Origin: Discostella pseudostelligera
Taxonomy: Eukaryota; Bacillariophyta; Thalassiosirophyceae; Thalassiosirales; Thalassiosiraceae
Reading direction: 5' to 3'
Length of the DNA: 11,231 nt
Assembly (NCBI GenBank): GCA_036940085.1
Contig: JALLBK010001345.1
Coordinates: 1 to 11,231 of the forward strand
In this document: positions 1-6,829 of the stretch, piece by piece
Layout: each line of letters begins with the position of its first letter
Position numbering within the stretch: position 1 is the first letter of the stretch
Notes under the pieces: generated by a model
Databases searched by the model: none
What the model saw: only the letters and a program-made list of their open reading frames with translations
What the model was told of the DNA's origin: nothing
Position numbers and translations under genes: made by a program

Positions 1-19
1 GAAGTAAAATCAGAAACAA

Positions 20-460
20 TTAATTGGTTTTAGTTCCAATATTAGCTTGTGTGAGTTTGATAATACATTTCTGGTTCATGCGATTTCTGCATACATTGAT
101 TCCAATCATACCCGTGTCTGATATGAGGAAGCGATGGATCGAGTACAGTTGTTGACGTTTGGCTGGTGCTGCTCGCTCTTTAGATTTCGAAGGCCGATCT
201 GCTGGCACTTTAGAATTTAGATGTTGAAGAATTGGCCAGCTTCTGATATATTTCAGCAAGCTAGGCAGCTTTTGAGGGCCTGCCGGGGTGGTCGGTGCAC
301 TGGGAAGCATTTTCCAAGAAGTACTTGCACTGTCAGATGAAACAATAGCAGGAGTCTTTCCAGCACTATCGCAGCGAGTTAGCTTAGGCTTTGTAGCAAT
401 GGGATGAGTAGACCATACTTCATCAATTGGCGGTCTCTTTTGAGAAGGTGGGCAGCTGGA
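20..460 (-). CDS. in-frame continuation of the 461-1207 gene beyond a TGA
   Basis: Directly after the TGA at 461-463 the same frame is open for 146 more codons, ending at a stop at 20-22. It begins SSCPPSQKRPPIDEVW and continues in the same Ser/Pro/Lys-rich style as the preceding 248 codons. That likeness suggests one gene of about 394 codons cut by one stop, rather than a separate gene. Three explanations fit. One is a nonsense mutation or base error (CGA to TGA would give PVRRSS, matching the expected basic patch). Another is a small in-frame intron starting at a GT at 469 (for example to an AG 33 nt later). The third is a real stop with untranslated sequence that is open by chance. An internal ATG at 310 exists, but nothing marks it as an independent start. 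Confidence 0.4.
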   Translation of the reverse strand, partial: SSCPPSQKRPPIDEVWSTHPIATKPKLTRCDSAGKTPAIVSSDSASTSWKMLPSAPTTPAGPQKLPSLLKYIRSWPILQHLNSKVPADRPSKSKERAAPAKRQQLYSIHRFLISDTGMIGINVCRNRMNQKCIIKLTQANIGTKTN

Positions 461-463
461 TCA
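461..463 (-). other. single in-frame TGA interrupting an otherwise open frame
   Basis: On the minus strand the codons read GAA CCG GTT AGA TGA TCC AGC. The frame is the same before and after. The context TGA TCC is not the strong CTAG readthrough context. No Sec-type redox motif is obvious around it, although Cys lies three codons downstream. Confidence 0.85.
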
Positions 464-1207
464 TCTAACCGGTTCATTATGTTGCTGAGGCTTCTTATAT
501 ATGGGCTTTTGTTTTGGCGGCGGCGGTGGTTTCAATAATCCCAGTTCACTCAAGCACTTTTGTTTACGTGCAATTTGGAGCTCACGCATGGCAATGTATG
601 GATTGATGGCCTCATCGATGTCACTATTGTTTAAACTAGCCATAGTATCGAGTGGAGATGTAGATGCTTCCATAGTTTTGGGTGTTGGACCTTGGCTAGG
701 TACGTCGGAGACACATGCTGATGGAGACGTACCATGACTAGTAGCATAGTTAATGATGAGTTCAATGACACCGCCAACGCTGTTCTTGACGCAATCATCC
801 AACGGAGCGCATGTGGATTTGGGTTGAGAAGAATCATTTTCGACATGAACATTTATTTGTTGACCTTCTGGCAGTGTTGTACCCGATGATAGTTTGTTCT
901 CTCCTGCATTTGCTTCGTTGGTGCTAGGATCGGTATTGATCATAGAGTCAGATATCGTCACAGTGGAACTCAGAGTCAGAGGGTTGATATTTTCCTTCTC
1001 GTTCATGTTGTAGCTATCGACACACTTCGTGGGCGGCATGTATTTGTCCACAGCCTGCGACAATGACACGTTCATTTGCCCACTACCACTACCCACCACC
1101 GCCGCGCAGGCATCGGCATTCTTCTTCACGCAGTTACTCCTATCAACATTGACGAACTTCCCCTTTCCAGCCTTGCGAAATTCTGAGACTTTTACTCTCA
1201 CTAGCAA
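461..1207 (-). CDS. unrecognised Ser/Pro-rich basic protein, main part (5' end unresolved)
   Basis: About 248 codons are open up to a TGA at 461-463. The frame has no upstream ATG: it is open from a TAA at 1238-1240, position 1207 is TTG, and the first in-frame ATG is at 1075. The true start is therefore either that ATG or in an unseen upstream exon. The N-terminal part is basic (KVSEFRKAGKGKF) and the middle is low-complexity Ser/Thr/Asn. Near the end comes NPYIAMRELQIARKQKCLSE, then ELGLLKPPPPP and a basic tail ending NEPVR. This resembles the R-x-x-N/A-I-x-x-N-x-x-L-x-x-LGL segment followed by a basic RRSxR patch seen in several plant and algal chromatin-type proteins; that comparison is from memory and is inference. 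No catalytic domain is visible. E2F-like sites about 360 bp upstream face this gene and suggest a cell-cycle role, which is also inference. Confidence 0.55.
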   Translation of the reverse strand: MLVRVKVSEFRKAGKGKFVNVDRSNCVKKNADACAAVVGSGSGQMNVSLSQAVDKYMPPTKCVDSYNMNEKENINPLTLSSTVTISDSMINTDPSTNEANAGENKLSSGTTLPEGQQINVHVENDSSQPKSTCAPLDDCVKNSVGGVIELIINYATSHGTSPSACVSDVPSQGPTPKTMEASTSPLDTMASLNNSDIDEAINPYIAMRELQIARKQKCLSELGLLKPPPPPKQKPIYKKPQQHNEPVR

Positions 1208-1305
1208 ATGGCATTGTCTAGTTGATACTGTTTGAAATTATTTGCGACGCGTGCAGCCGGAGGCAGAAGAGTGATGGTGATGATAACGACGATCTCAGTA
1301 AGTAA

Positions 1306-1337
1306 TTAGCCTGTAAGGACCAACCCACCCAGGCTAA
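1306..1337. repeat. 8-bp inverted repeat (TTAGCCTG / CAGGCTAA)
   Basis: TTAGCCTG at 1306-1313 and its exact reverse complement CAGGCTAA at 1330-1337 flank a 16-nt loop. The repeat lies about 100 bp upstream of the minus-strand open frame. It could form a small hairpin in a 5' leader; its role is unknown. Confidence 0.6.
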
Positions 1338-1567
1338 GTAATGCGTCCGAGAAGGATTACCAAACTATTGACGCTTGATCAGTTTGATTTTGATTGTATG
1401 AGGGTGCCATTGCCATCCACATCCATTCGCGATCTTCATATCATCTTTTGCTTCTGCATCTGCTTCGTCGGCTAGCCGCCGCCCAGCAGCAGCTAGCTGT
1501 GGCCACTTCATCTCGTCGCGCGTAGCTTAGCTAGCAAAGCCACGCTTTCCTGCCACATTTTGAATTC

Positions 1568-1586
1568 TCCCGCCAAATCTTTGCCA
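1568..1586 (-). promoter_or_regulatory. E2F-like composite site, copy 1
   Basis: On the minus strand this reads TGGCAAAGATTTGGCGGGA. It contains TTTGGCGGGA, which fits the E2F/DP consensus. It matches the element upstream of TBP (3050-3068) at 18 of 19 positions. It faces the minus-strand gene ending at 20, about 360 bp ahead of its open frame. Confidence 0.6.
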
Positions 1587-1600
1587 TCGACGGCGCGTTC

Positions 1601-1609
1601 TTCCCGCCA
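1601..1609 (-). promoter_or_regulatory. E2F-like core site
   Basis: The plus strand reads TTCCCGCCA (TGGCGGGAA on minus), a good E2F core. It lacks the upstream GGCAAAGA part found in the neighbouring composite copies. It lies between the two composites in a 120-bp cluster of four cores. Confidence 0.5.
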
Positions 1610-1620
1610 TTTTAATCAGT

Positions 1621-1646
1621 TTCCCGCCAATCATTGCCACGTGTAA
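1621..1646 (-). promoter_or_regulatory. G-box plus E2F-like composite site, copy 2
   Basis: On the minus strand TTACACGTGGCAATGA is followed at once by TTGGCGGGAA. CACGTG (a bHLH/bZIP G-box) and the E2F core are about 9 nt apart. The copy upstream of TBP at 3043-3068 has the same order, spacing within 1 nt and near-identical linker. An ATTGG (CCAAT-box) string overlaps the core. Confidence 0.65.
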
Positions 1647-1676
1647 TCACCGTGAGTCGAGTCAACTCAAATCTCG

Positions 1677-1686
1677 TGGCGGGAGA
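1677..1686 (+). promoter_or_regulatory. E2F-like core site, opposite orientation
   Basis: The plus strand reads TGGCGGGAGA. It is the fourth GGCGGGA core within 120 bp and the only one in this cluster on the plus strand. It may simply add to the cluster, since E2F sites work in either orientation. Confidence 0.45.
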
Positions 1687-1911
1687 ATCCGCATCATCAT
1701 CGGGGAGGCAACAAACCAGCATGTTCGTCTATCCCAATAAAGATTAGCGGTACGAAACATTGTTGAGTAGCGTCTAATATTGTATGAATATCTGTAAGTT
1801 TGTCGCATGGTGTCGTAACAACTCAACAGCATCTGTGCTTAGTATCGTCGATTGATGTGTGCTCTGGCCGACACTATCCGCCCCCCCCACCCATCCCTCA
1901 TCTTTCCTACC

Positions 1912-1925
1912 ACAACGCGCGTTGT
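1912..1925. repeat. 14-bp perfect palindrome
   Basis: ACAACGCGCGTTGT is fully self-complementary. It sits about 150 bp beyond the SYS1 stop codon, in gene-free DNA. It may be a dimeric-protein binding site or chance; nothing nearby decides it. Confidence 0.5.
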
Positions 1926-2078
1926 TACAAATAGTTAATCACATCATAAAACTTTTCAGGAATCACGGATATTTGCGCTCCAACAAGAGTTTTATCTTTG
2001 AATGACGAGGCGCAAATATTGTTTGATGTCCCATTTCTCGTTTACAGTCATTTCATACTCGTCGTCAGGTTGTTGTCA

Positions 2079-2814
2079 TCATAAGACCAACAATGGTATA
2101 TCACTCAATTCTCGTTTCGAACAACAATACTCTCCAAGTATCACCATCAATATCATTCCCAAGATGTGCACTATCCACCAATCCCACGTGGATGGACAAC
2201 CATCGTATATCGAACACAGGATGATATGTATTAGAAAGAGAGTTACCGAGAAGTCGAGACATTTCTTTGATTTTTCGACAATGATTGCTAAGAGTAGTGA
2301 CCTATGATAGTGAGTGATTGTGTCGATCGACGGATGTTGTGAGCGGACGAGTGTCGTGTCCAACGTTGATGCAACAGCAACATAATTCAACATTCCACAA
2401 CTCGACTTACCCAATAACGCTCGACATCAATACAGCGGCATTATCAATCCATCCCAACGCACTCCATATATCTAAATACTTGGAAGTAAATATCCGATCT
2501 AATGTAATGCTCGTGGCAAATAAAACATGATTGACTTGGAATATTATCCCAAGCACGACGTAATGGAAGGATTGGAGCGCGATTATTTGTGAGAGGATGA
2601 GACGGGGGTTGAATAATTGTGCTTGTGCCGAGGTGTTGTTGTTGTTGTGGTTTATGCCAAGTGACGAATATGATGGAGATGATGATGTTGGCGCGGACAA
2701 CGGTATGGGTCGATAACCATTATTGTTCGAGAGCGACATGGACATGGTGTTGGTGTTGGTATTGGATGCAACGTTGCCGTCGATGGTAACAACTTTTGAT
2801 CGTTGGCTGACCAT
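2079..2814 (-). CDS. SYS1: SYS1 homologue, Golgi four-helix membrane protein
   Basis: Two exons (2411-2814 and 2079-2301) joined by a 109-nt GTAAGT...TAG phase-2 intron give 208 aa. Residues 67 onward match the SYS1 family: FNPRLILSQIIALQSFHYVV, a second hydrophobic helix near IDNAAVLMSSVIG, KSKKCLDFSVTLFLIH, then WDWWIVHILG and the C-terminal GEYCCSKRELSDIPLL. Four membrane segments are evident. In yeast and animals SYS1 is the trans-Golgi receptor that recruits the small GTPase Arl3/ARFRP1; that function is taken from the family. The oddity is an added N-terminal stretch of about 66 residues rich in Asn, Ser and Thr, absent from the roughly 156-aa human protein. The start at 2814 is the first Met of the frame; Met24 is an alternative. 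It is divergent from TBP and shares a 319-bp promoter region with it. Confidence 0.93.
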
Positions 2815-2997
2815 GGCTGTGCGGCAACGGCGACTCCCACCCTACCTAATGCGATCGAAGAGGAGAATTGTCAATGGGGAAATGAAATTACTTCGGAGTA
2901 GCTGTGTTGGGCACTACTTCCTTGGAGATATGGTAGTTGTTGTCGCAGCTTCATCGTTCATCGTCGTCACTTTCACTTAGGCTTCGGCGGCCGGCGA

Positions 2998-3009
2998 TTT
3001 GGCGGGAGA
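2998..3009 (+). promoter_or_regulatory. E2F-like site upstream of TBP
   Basis: TTTGGCGGGAGA is a near-ideal E2F/DP site, 125-136 bp ahead of the TBP start codon. It lacks the GGCAAAGA and CACGTG parts of the composite. Confidence 0.6.
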
Positions 3010-3042
3010 TGAATGGTGGGAAACTCCATCCAATCATTGTGC

Positions 3043-3071
3043 TTACACGTGGCAAAGAATTGGCGGGAGAA
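3043..3071 (+). promoter_or_regulatory. G-box plus E2F-like composite site, copy 3 (TBP promoter)
   Basis: TTACACGTGGCAAAGAA is followed directly by TTGGCGGGAGAA, 63-91 bp before the TBP ATG. It shares the CACGTG-TGGCAA-GGCGGGA order with 1621-1646 and an almost exact 19-mer with 1568-1586. Repetition of both parts and of the linker argues for one functional module rather than chance cores. Confidence 0.65.
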
Positions 3072-3133
3072 GGCAGATAATGGTAGTCGATCGCTAGCTA
3101 TCGCGTTCATCGGCCACAAAAATCGAAGGAACC

Positions 3134-4212
3134 ATGGCGGTTAGCACAGCAGCAGCAGCAGCAGCCGCGGCGGCGGCACAGCCACAGCAGGGCGTGCCGA
3201 GTCTACCACAGCACACGCCAAGCCTGGTAAGCTGTTTTGTTATCTACATGAATACTGCGAAGATACCACCCCTTGATGTGGTTATGTTGTTCGTTGTTCG
3301 CGCCCAACGACATCGCGATTTGCAATGTAGGGACGCGATGCGCTCCATATCTCGGTTCCAAAGCCCGTCTAGATACTAATATCCAACTCTACATTATTTA
3401 TTGTCTATCCTCTTTTTTGCAGGCGGGATCTGTACTGGAATGTCCCGATGGTTTTGGAGGCTCACTCTTAATTCGACTACAAAACATGTCAGCCACTGGT
3501 GAGTGGCAAGCTCGGAGCTCGAGCAGTGTGGTCTAGTAGTGTATTTTATTTTTATCTCTCCTCCTTCTCATCATCTCACATTTTCCTTCCCATACCCCTT
3601 CTAATATCCACTCAATCTACGTTATATCTATCACTGCAAAAAGCCGACCTTGGAGTGCGACTCGACTTGAAACAAATCGCCCTCCGGTGTCGCAATACCG
3701 AATTCAACCCCCGACGCTTTGCTGCCGTAATTATGCGCCTCCGTGAACCTCGTGCGACGGCCCTCGTTTTTGCATCGGGAAAGTTGGTAATTACTGGAAC
3801 AAAGAGCAGTCACAATTGCAGTTTGGCAACCAAGAAAATTGCGTACATTTTGGAAAGGGTTGGATTTCAACCGGCCAGTTACATCAATTTCAAGGTACAA
3901 AATATTGTCGGCACCGTCGATGTTGGTTTCCCCATTCGATTGGAGGGGGTTGCATTCGCTCATCCGACATTTTCATCGTATGAACCGGAGCTCTTTCCTG
4001 GACTGATATATCGACTCATACATCCGCGGGTAGTGTTGCTGATATTTGTGAGTGGCAAGGTGGTCATTACGGGTGCTAAGACCGAGGACCAGTTGGTGGA
4101 GGGATTGAAGAAAGTTTTCCCTGTTCTGATGGAATTCAGAAAGATGAATGTAGCAACTTTGCCAGGGACGGCGACAAAAAGTAGTGGAGATGGTGCGGTC
4201 GGGCAGTGCTGA
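3134..4212 (+). CDS. TBP: TATA-binding protein (TBP)
   Basis: Three exons (3134-3226, 3423-3498, 3644-4212) with GT-AG introns of 196 and 145 nt give 245 aa; phases 0 and 1 agree across both junctions. The N-terminus is short with a 10-Ala run (residues 6-15). The C-terminal core has the two direct repeats of [31 protein letters not shown] and [10 protein letters not shown] in the first; [24 protein letters not shown] and [12 protein letters not shown] in the second. The four DNA-kinking Phe are at 82/99 and 174/191, with the usual 17-residue spacing. The Asn contacts are N52 and N143, the Thr contacts T107 and T199. Odd point: the Val two residues after the first Asn is Ser54 (QNMSAT against the usual QNIVST). 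A tail of about 20 residues follows the core. Role by family: promoter recognition for nuclear RNA polymerases. Confidence 0.96.
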
Positions 4213-4775
4213 GCCGCCGCTTCGCCTCCCACGCCTCTACCGGTTGCGGAGAGTACAGAGAGGAGGGATAGAAGGTGTGTGGAGGGGAGATGGTTTGCAG
4301 AACGGAGCTCAAATTGCGATACAACAACGCGTGGTGCGTGGTGATGATGTGGTGTGCGATGTTTGCGATAGTCATCAATGTCATCGCTCGATTACCTCTT
4401 CCATGAAAGAGTCTTACCGATGTGAATTAATGCATAAGACTACCGAGTAGATCAACAATAATTCGATCCCCCCCAAACCTTTTAATTACTTTGACATGAT
4501 GTGCTGTGCAATGCGGCATGTGGCTAGATATATCTTCAATAAATTCTAAGCAGTTCCTACTTCCAGTGCGGCGTGTTGATGCGTTTAACTTTGATCTTCG
4601 TTCTCTTACTATGAATATGATGTCACAAGGGAAAGCTTGCGATCAACAACATTCATCTGGTGTGACATTTTATCACCCGTCGATCTCTATCTCTATCTCT
4701 ACACTCTACACATCCGGCCACATCGAGGCTCTGTGATATCTCTAGGAACGGTGAACGGTTAACCCGACACCAACA
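4213..4775. other. convergent spacer between TBP and COX17
   Basis: I find no supported gene in these 563 bp. Short open frames on both strands lack family likeness and overlap both gene ends. The spacer must hold both 3' UTRs. The only structure noted is a short ATCTCT repeat at 4683-4700. Confidence 0.6.
4683..4700 (+). repeat. ATCTCT hexanucleotide repeat, three units
   Basis: Three perfect copies of ATCTCT occur in tandem in the 3' spacer. This is an ordinary microsatellite. Confidence 0.8.
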
Positions 4776-5015
4776 TTATTTGACATCGAAACCCTCCCCA
4801 CGCAAACATTCCTTATGCAGCTCAATCAGTCTTTTACAGTCGATATCATCTTCACCCTTGGCTAACACGCATGCGTCTCGTGCTTGCTTCGTTTCAGGAC
4901 AGCAGCAACATATCTTCTTGCCCGATTTGATGCCGACTTTTTGTGAACTTTTGCAATTCTTGTCATCATCCTTGGGTGGATCAGAAGTCGACGGAGCGGA
5001 CGATGAGTTTCCCAT
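4776..5015 (-). CDS. COX17: COX17, copper chaperone for cytochrome c oxidase
   Basis: A single 79-aa open frame. The C-terminal half is a CHCH domain with both Cx9C pairs (C39-C49 and C60-C70). It follows the diagnostic ICCCCPETK segment, where the CCxC cysteines C36, C37 and C39 correspond to the copper-binding and disulfide cysteines of COX17. [10 protein letters not shown] closes the second helix as in the family. By family knowledge COX17 works in the mitochondrial intermembrane space, handing Cu(I) to SCO1 and COX11, and is imported by the MIA40 disulfide relay, so no presequence is expected. The N-terminus begins MGNSSSAP, which fits an N-myristoylation signal (Gly2, Ser6) and is unlike the human N-terminus. 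An extra Cys lies at 21, and residue 38 is Cys where human COX17 has Ala. The gene converges with TBP. Confidence 0.95.
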   Translation of the reverse strand: MGNSSSAPSTSDPPKDDDKNCKSSQKVGIKSGKKICCCCPETKQARDACVLAKGEDDIDCKRLIELHKECLRGEGFDVK

Positions 5016-5547
5016 GATTGATCTGCTGCTTCCCTGTTCCTGAAATCAATGACAATACCGTGCCGATGCCGCTGAGCCGATGCGATGATGACGGTATGGA
5101 ATGGAAGATGAGCTCTACTGCCAACTTTGTGTGGGGCTTGTGGATGTGGATGGCTTGTGCAGGCTTGTATGTGCTGCTTGTGCCTTGTGCGTGTTATGTT
5201 TGTGTGTGCGCTGACTGGCTGGCGGGCGGCAGAACGAAAATAGCGGGAGTGCGCGCGCCACGTGGCGCGTTGCTCTTTTTGTGGCATCTACGATACTACC
5301 ATATTGTTCCGATGACATCCTTTTCAATGCAGAACTCAGCCAATAATGGTCGGATTGAAACATTTCAATATGCACTGGAAAGCTCGTTCAATTTAGAAGC
5401 GATCTCTAGTTGGAAGTTTGTTTATTTGACCATTCCTTCTCAAGCTATGAGCGTTCGTGTAAAATTGTAAAATATTGTAGAGGCTACGCTTCGGTGGACC
5501 AATTCACAATTCATTTGATTATTCAAGCAATCCATCTTCCAAAAGAC
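5016..5547. other. upstream region of COX17, GT-rich, no gene
   Basis: This interval holds the COX17 promoter. The plus strand is GT-rich at 5130-5215, with GCTTGT repeated at 5136, 5153, 5163 and 5176. A G-box palindrome lies at 5254-5269, about 240 bp upstream of the COX17 start, beside an E2F-like TAGCGGGAG (5241-5249). A 150-codon open frame runs on the plus strand, but its composition follows the GT-rich tract and it is not convincing. Confidence 0.55.
5254..5269. promoter_or_regulatory. 16-bp perfect palindrome centred on a CACGTG G-box
   Basis: CGCGCCACGTGGCGCG is fully self-complementary and centred on CACGTG, the core bound by many bHLH and bZIP dimers. It lies upstream of COX17 on the minus strand and about 290 bp past the 3' end of tRNA-His. 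It shares CACGTGGC with the composite sites at 1621-1646 and 3043-3071. Confidence 0.6.
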
Positions 5548-5551
5548 AAAA
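5548..5551 (-). terminator. RNA polymerase III T-run after tRNA-His
   Basis: The minus strand carries TTTT four bases after the discriminator base of the tRNA, with a second TTTT at 5541-5544. This is the usual simple Pol III terminator. Confidence 0.75.
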
Positions 5552-5555
5552 GGAA

Positions 5556-5627
5556 TGCTCTGACGGAGAATCGAACTCCGGTCGTCTCAACCACAATGAG
5601 AAATACTAACCACTGTACGATCAGAGC
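5556..5627 (-). tRNA. trnH-GUG: tRNA-His (anticodon GTG)
   Basis: A complete cloverleaf reads from 5627 downward. The acceptor GCTCTGA pairs with TCAGAGC. The D arm is GTAC/GTAT around AGTGGTTA. The anticodon stem TCTCA/TGAGA holds the loop TTGTGGT (anticodon at 5592-5594). The T arm is CGGAG/CTCCG around TTCGATT, with internal Pol III A and B boxes in place. The discriminator is A and no G-1 or CCA is encoded, as expected for a eukaryotic nuclear tRNA-His where G-1 is added by Thg1. There is no intron. It is unlike a plastid or bacterial gene, which would encode G-1. Confidence 0.96.
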
Positions 5628-5661
5628 CGAGGTCAAGTGCCGATAGTACACTTATAAACCT

Positions 5662-5687
5662 GTCTTATTTCTCGTAATGAGAAAGAC
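5662..5687. repeat. small hairpin upstream of tRNA-His
   Basis: GTCTT and TCTC pair with GAGA and AAGAC around a GTAAT loop, with a 3-nt bulge, giving about 9 bp. It lies 35-60 bp beyond the 5' end of the tRNA. The significance is unknown. Confidence 0.45.
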
Positions 5688-5773
5688 GTACCGATCGCTG
5701 TTTCAACATATCTGCACTTTCTGCTGCTTGCTGTTCCGAGTTTTGGCGACACTTGGTATGGCTTTATTGTCCT

Positions 5774-5819
5774 CGCGTCGTCGCTAATAGGCCCGCTGAT
5801 TGGGTGTTAGCGACTCGCG
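5774..5819. repeat. 46-nt inverted repeat (hairpin)
   Basis: CGCG (5774-5777) and GTCGCTAA (5780-5787) pair with TTAGCGAC (5807-5814) and CGCG (5816-5819). The stem has 12 bp with a 2x1 internal loop. CCC and GGG inside the loop can add three more pairs. It is isolated in gene-free DNA, with no target-site duplication visible. Confidence 0.65.
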
Positions 5820-6829
5820 TATGGTAGAGTGGTTCGAGGGTAGTTTGACATCGTTCAGCCTTTTATCTACAGTAACGGTCGGATCGATAGACTTCCAATT
5901 ACAAACCTCTTCTAAATTACATTAGCTTTCCAATGCATCTTGAACTGTGTCAATCAGACCATATTTGAGGGTGTTGTGATTGTTCAAAATTGGCCTATCG
6001 ACCATGAAAGTTCGTAAGGAGATGGATTATCCATACCCATGAATAATAATAATATTCTCTAGAATAATTGACGTGCTACATCGCATAAAATACTTTCTTA
6101 ATTATCATTTCATGTTCTATCTATTGCTTTTGAAATTGTGTCTGTCCGACATTCACTTGCAAAGTTATGCCAACTCTCTTTTCGACACATGTGCAGCGAT
6201 GACCCTTGTTCGGACATCCAAAATATCTCCACATGAATCAAATATTATGTGATGTGACCACAACGATTTGATTGTCGAGATTGTTATGAGTAATTGGGAA
6301 GATCCTTGGGTCACAACTATCGGCGCAGCATCCAATAATGACGATCCAGTTGTTGTGTCCATATGATGGAGTGAGCTCATTTTTGAATATCATCTTGATG
6401 ACACCCTTCCATCACAATTTTGTCGAATTTATGTATGGTGCCGATTGTGAGAGCATTGGATATGTTGTTGAGAAGGGATATAAGCCGCCGAGCCCTGAAT
6501 CCGTCTCCACACGAAGATATTCGATCACCTCAACGGCGTTGCAAAATGCCCCTTTCGTCCCAATGATTTTCGAACCCCTGCAGCATAGGGACGTATACGA
6601 TATCTCTTCTACTGCCGATGGCTATGATAACGCACTCAATTGTTTTCAGCCTCGTTCTCTATCCTATCCTCAAGTTTGATGTTGATTGGCACGGTGGTTA
6701 TCGAGAAATGGGCAAAAGCCGCTGGGTGTCCCGTCGCAGGAAGGCGCCATTGTCCTTTGTGTGTGCTGTGTGTGCGTGGTGTGTGGTGTGGCGAAACGAT
6801 CTCCTTCAAATTATCGCCAAATCCATCAT

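Larger units (their letters stand above)
1240..2078. other. gene-free region between the first gene and SYS1
   Basis: I see no convincing coding frame on either strand here. The region holds an E2F-like cluster (1568-1686), an 8-bp inverted repeat (1306-1337), a C-run near 1880 and a 14-bp palindrome (1912-1925). It must contain the promoter, and perhaps a first exon, of the minus-strand gene below 1207, plus the 3' end of SYS1. On the minus strand an ATG at 1511 opens a 48-codon frame that could be such an exon. I could not join it to the main frame with good splice sites. Confidence 0.6.
2815..3133. promoter_or_regulatory. divergent promoter region between SYS1 and TBP
   Basis: This 319-bp segment separates two head-to-head start codons. 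It holds two E2F-like cores (2998-3009, 3061-3070), a CACGTG box (3046-3051), a CCAAT string (3030-3034) and a TGGTGGGAAA near 3015 that resembles a degenerate E2F core. All lie in the half nearer TBP, so they probably act mainly on TBP. No clear TATA box stands out. Confidence 0.7.

Noticed and set aside
461..463. TGA as a selenocysteine codon
   Set aside because: Diatoms do use selenocysteine, but no redox fold or conserved Cys-pair context is visible and I could not identify a SECIS element; kept only as a test in the finding.
2002..2307. 101-codon plus-strand frame
   Set aside because: It is antisense to the second exon of SYS1, which has clear family motifs on the minus strand.
4136..4736. 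Short frames on both strands in the TBP-COX17 spacer
   Set aside because: They overlap the TBP 3' end or lie in 3' UTR-like sequence, with no recognisable motifs.
5018..5470. 150-codon plus-strand open frame overlapping the COX17 upstream region
   Set aside because: Its Cys/Trp/Val content simply follows the GT-rich tract; it has no family likeness, no clear splice context, and lies antisense to the likely COX17 leader.
5820..5850. GGTAGAGTGGTTCGAGGG string resembling parts of a tRNA
   Set aside because: No acceptor, anticodon or T arm can be folded around it.
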